From: Bacteroidales bacterium UBA6346
GTDB taxonomy: Bacteria; Bacteroidota; Bacteroidia; Bacteroidales; UBA932
NCBI GenBank assembly: GCA_002438905.1
Contig: DJSA01000048.1
Coordinates: 1 to 6,288, forward strand
Length of the DNA stretch: 6,288 nucleotides
Direction: 5' to 3'
This document shows positions 5,921 to 6,288 of the stretch, piece by piece. The notes under the pieces are model-generated. The model saw only the letters and a program-made list of their open reading frames with translations. It was not told where the DNA came from and made no database searches. The translations under genes were made by a program, and so were the position numbers. Position 1 is the stretch's first letter; each line of letters starts with the position of its first letter.

Positions 5921-6288
5921 TTATACGTTCTTTTTCTTTTGTTCAATATTATACTTGGTAACATCCATACCGAATGAAAGCTTCATCTTGTCAACTAACT
6001 GGTCGATTTCGTTGAGCGACTTCCTTCCGAAATTCCTGAACTTCATGAGCTCTGCACGCGAGTAGGAAACAAGGTCGGCAAAAGTGTCTATGTCTGCGGC
6101 CTTGAGGCAGTTGTATGCCCTCACTGAGAGTCCCATGTCAGAGAGCTTAGTGAGAAGGAGATGCCTCATGTGGAGCGACTCCTCGTCAAGTTCCTTGGTG
6201 TCAGACTCAATGGTGCTCTCAAGGGTGAGCTTCTTGTCGTCAGTGAACAGCTTGAAGTGATAGATAAGGATGTTTGCAGCCTCCTGAA
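5921..6288 (-). CDS. rpoA: RNA polymerase alpha subunit, C-terminal part (5' end off the window)
   Basis: 121 complete codons are visible before the TAA at 5921–5923; the N-terminal assembly domain lies beyond the right edge. The segment begins with the end of the N-terminal domain (QEAANILIYHFKLF), passes through an acidic linker (about TIESDTKELDEESL), then the alpha C-terminal domain. SVRAYNCLKAADI contains the Arg and Asn equivalent to E. coli R265 and N268, which contact UP-element DNA. RNFGRKSLNEI is the helix-hairpin-helix stretch equivalent to NLGKKSLTEI. The tail ends KKKNV. The internal ATG at 6169 (MRHLLLTKL) is not the start, because the frame continues to the window edge. rplQ follows after 3 nt, the usual operon order. 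Confidence 0.97.
   Translation of the reverse strand, partial: QEAANILIYHFKLFTDDKKLTLESTIESDTKELDEESLHMRHLLLTKLSDMGLSVRAYNCLKAADIDTFADLVSYSRAELMKFRNFGRKSLNEIDQLVDKMKLSFGMDVTKYNIEQKKKNV

Noticed and set aside
5923..6169. A short gene starting at the ATG at 6169
   Set aside because: The frame is open upstream to the window edge and matches the continuous alpha-subunit sequence, so this ATG is internal to rpoA.
1..6288. CRISPR array, transposase, tRNA or phage genes
   Set aside because: Both strands were read. There are no regularly spaced direct repeats, no IS-type ORF with terminal repeats, and no cloverleaf was recognised.

Overview
The window looks like a Bacteroidales (Bacteroidota) chromosome. 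The support is: an rpoA–rplQ pair in the order and style of that phylum, an L17 with an Ala/Glu/Pro-rich tail, a promoter of the Bacteroides type (TTTG – 19 nt – TAnnTTTG-like), starts without a Shine-Dalgarno sequence, a GLUG-repeat surface-protein fragment, and an AAA-ATPase-like/PD-(D/E)XK family protein of the kind that is multi-copy in this group. I cannot place it to genus. Every supported gene is on the minus strand, so transcription runs from high to low coordinates.

Right end (5360–6288): the 3' part of rpoA (alpha C-terminal domain), then rplQ after 3 nt, then a strong rho-independent terminator. This is the conserved end of a ribosomal-protein/RNA-polymerase operon.

Centre (2263–5266): a separate transcription unit with its own well-formed promoter, a G-rich homopolymer block just upstream of the -33 box, and a leader of about 120 nt with several stem-loops, some mutually exclusive. 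It encodes a 655-residue lipoprotein made mostly of coiled coil with one non-coiled insert. After an 18-nt gap comes a 255-residue outer-membrane beta-barrel protein, then a long perfect hairpin that probably ends the transcript. The two products are plausibly partners at the outer membrane. I do not recognise a named system. This is the most interesting part of the window.

Left part (1–2260): a GLUG-motif protein reading frame with an intact C-terminus but no credible start codon or promoter, probably a 5'-truncated remnant. It is followed by a hairpin, a Bacteroides-type -7 box, and the first 399 codons of an AAA-ATPase-like protein that runs off the left edge.

No tRNA, rRNA, CRISPR array, insertion sequence or transposase was seen. 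The AT-rich stretch 5267–5359 between the rplQ terminator and the homopolymer block shows nothing I can name.
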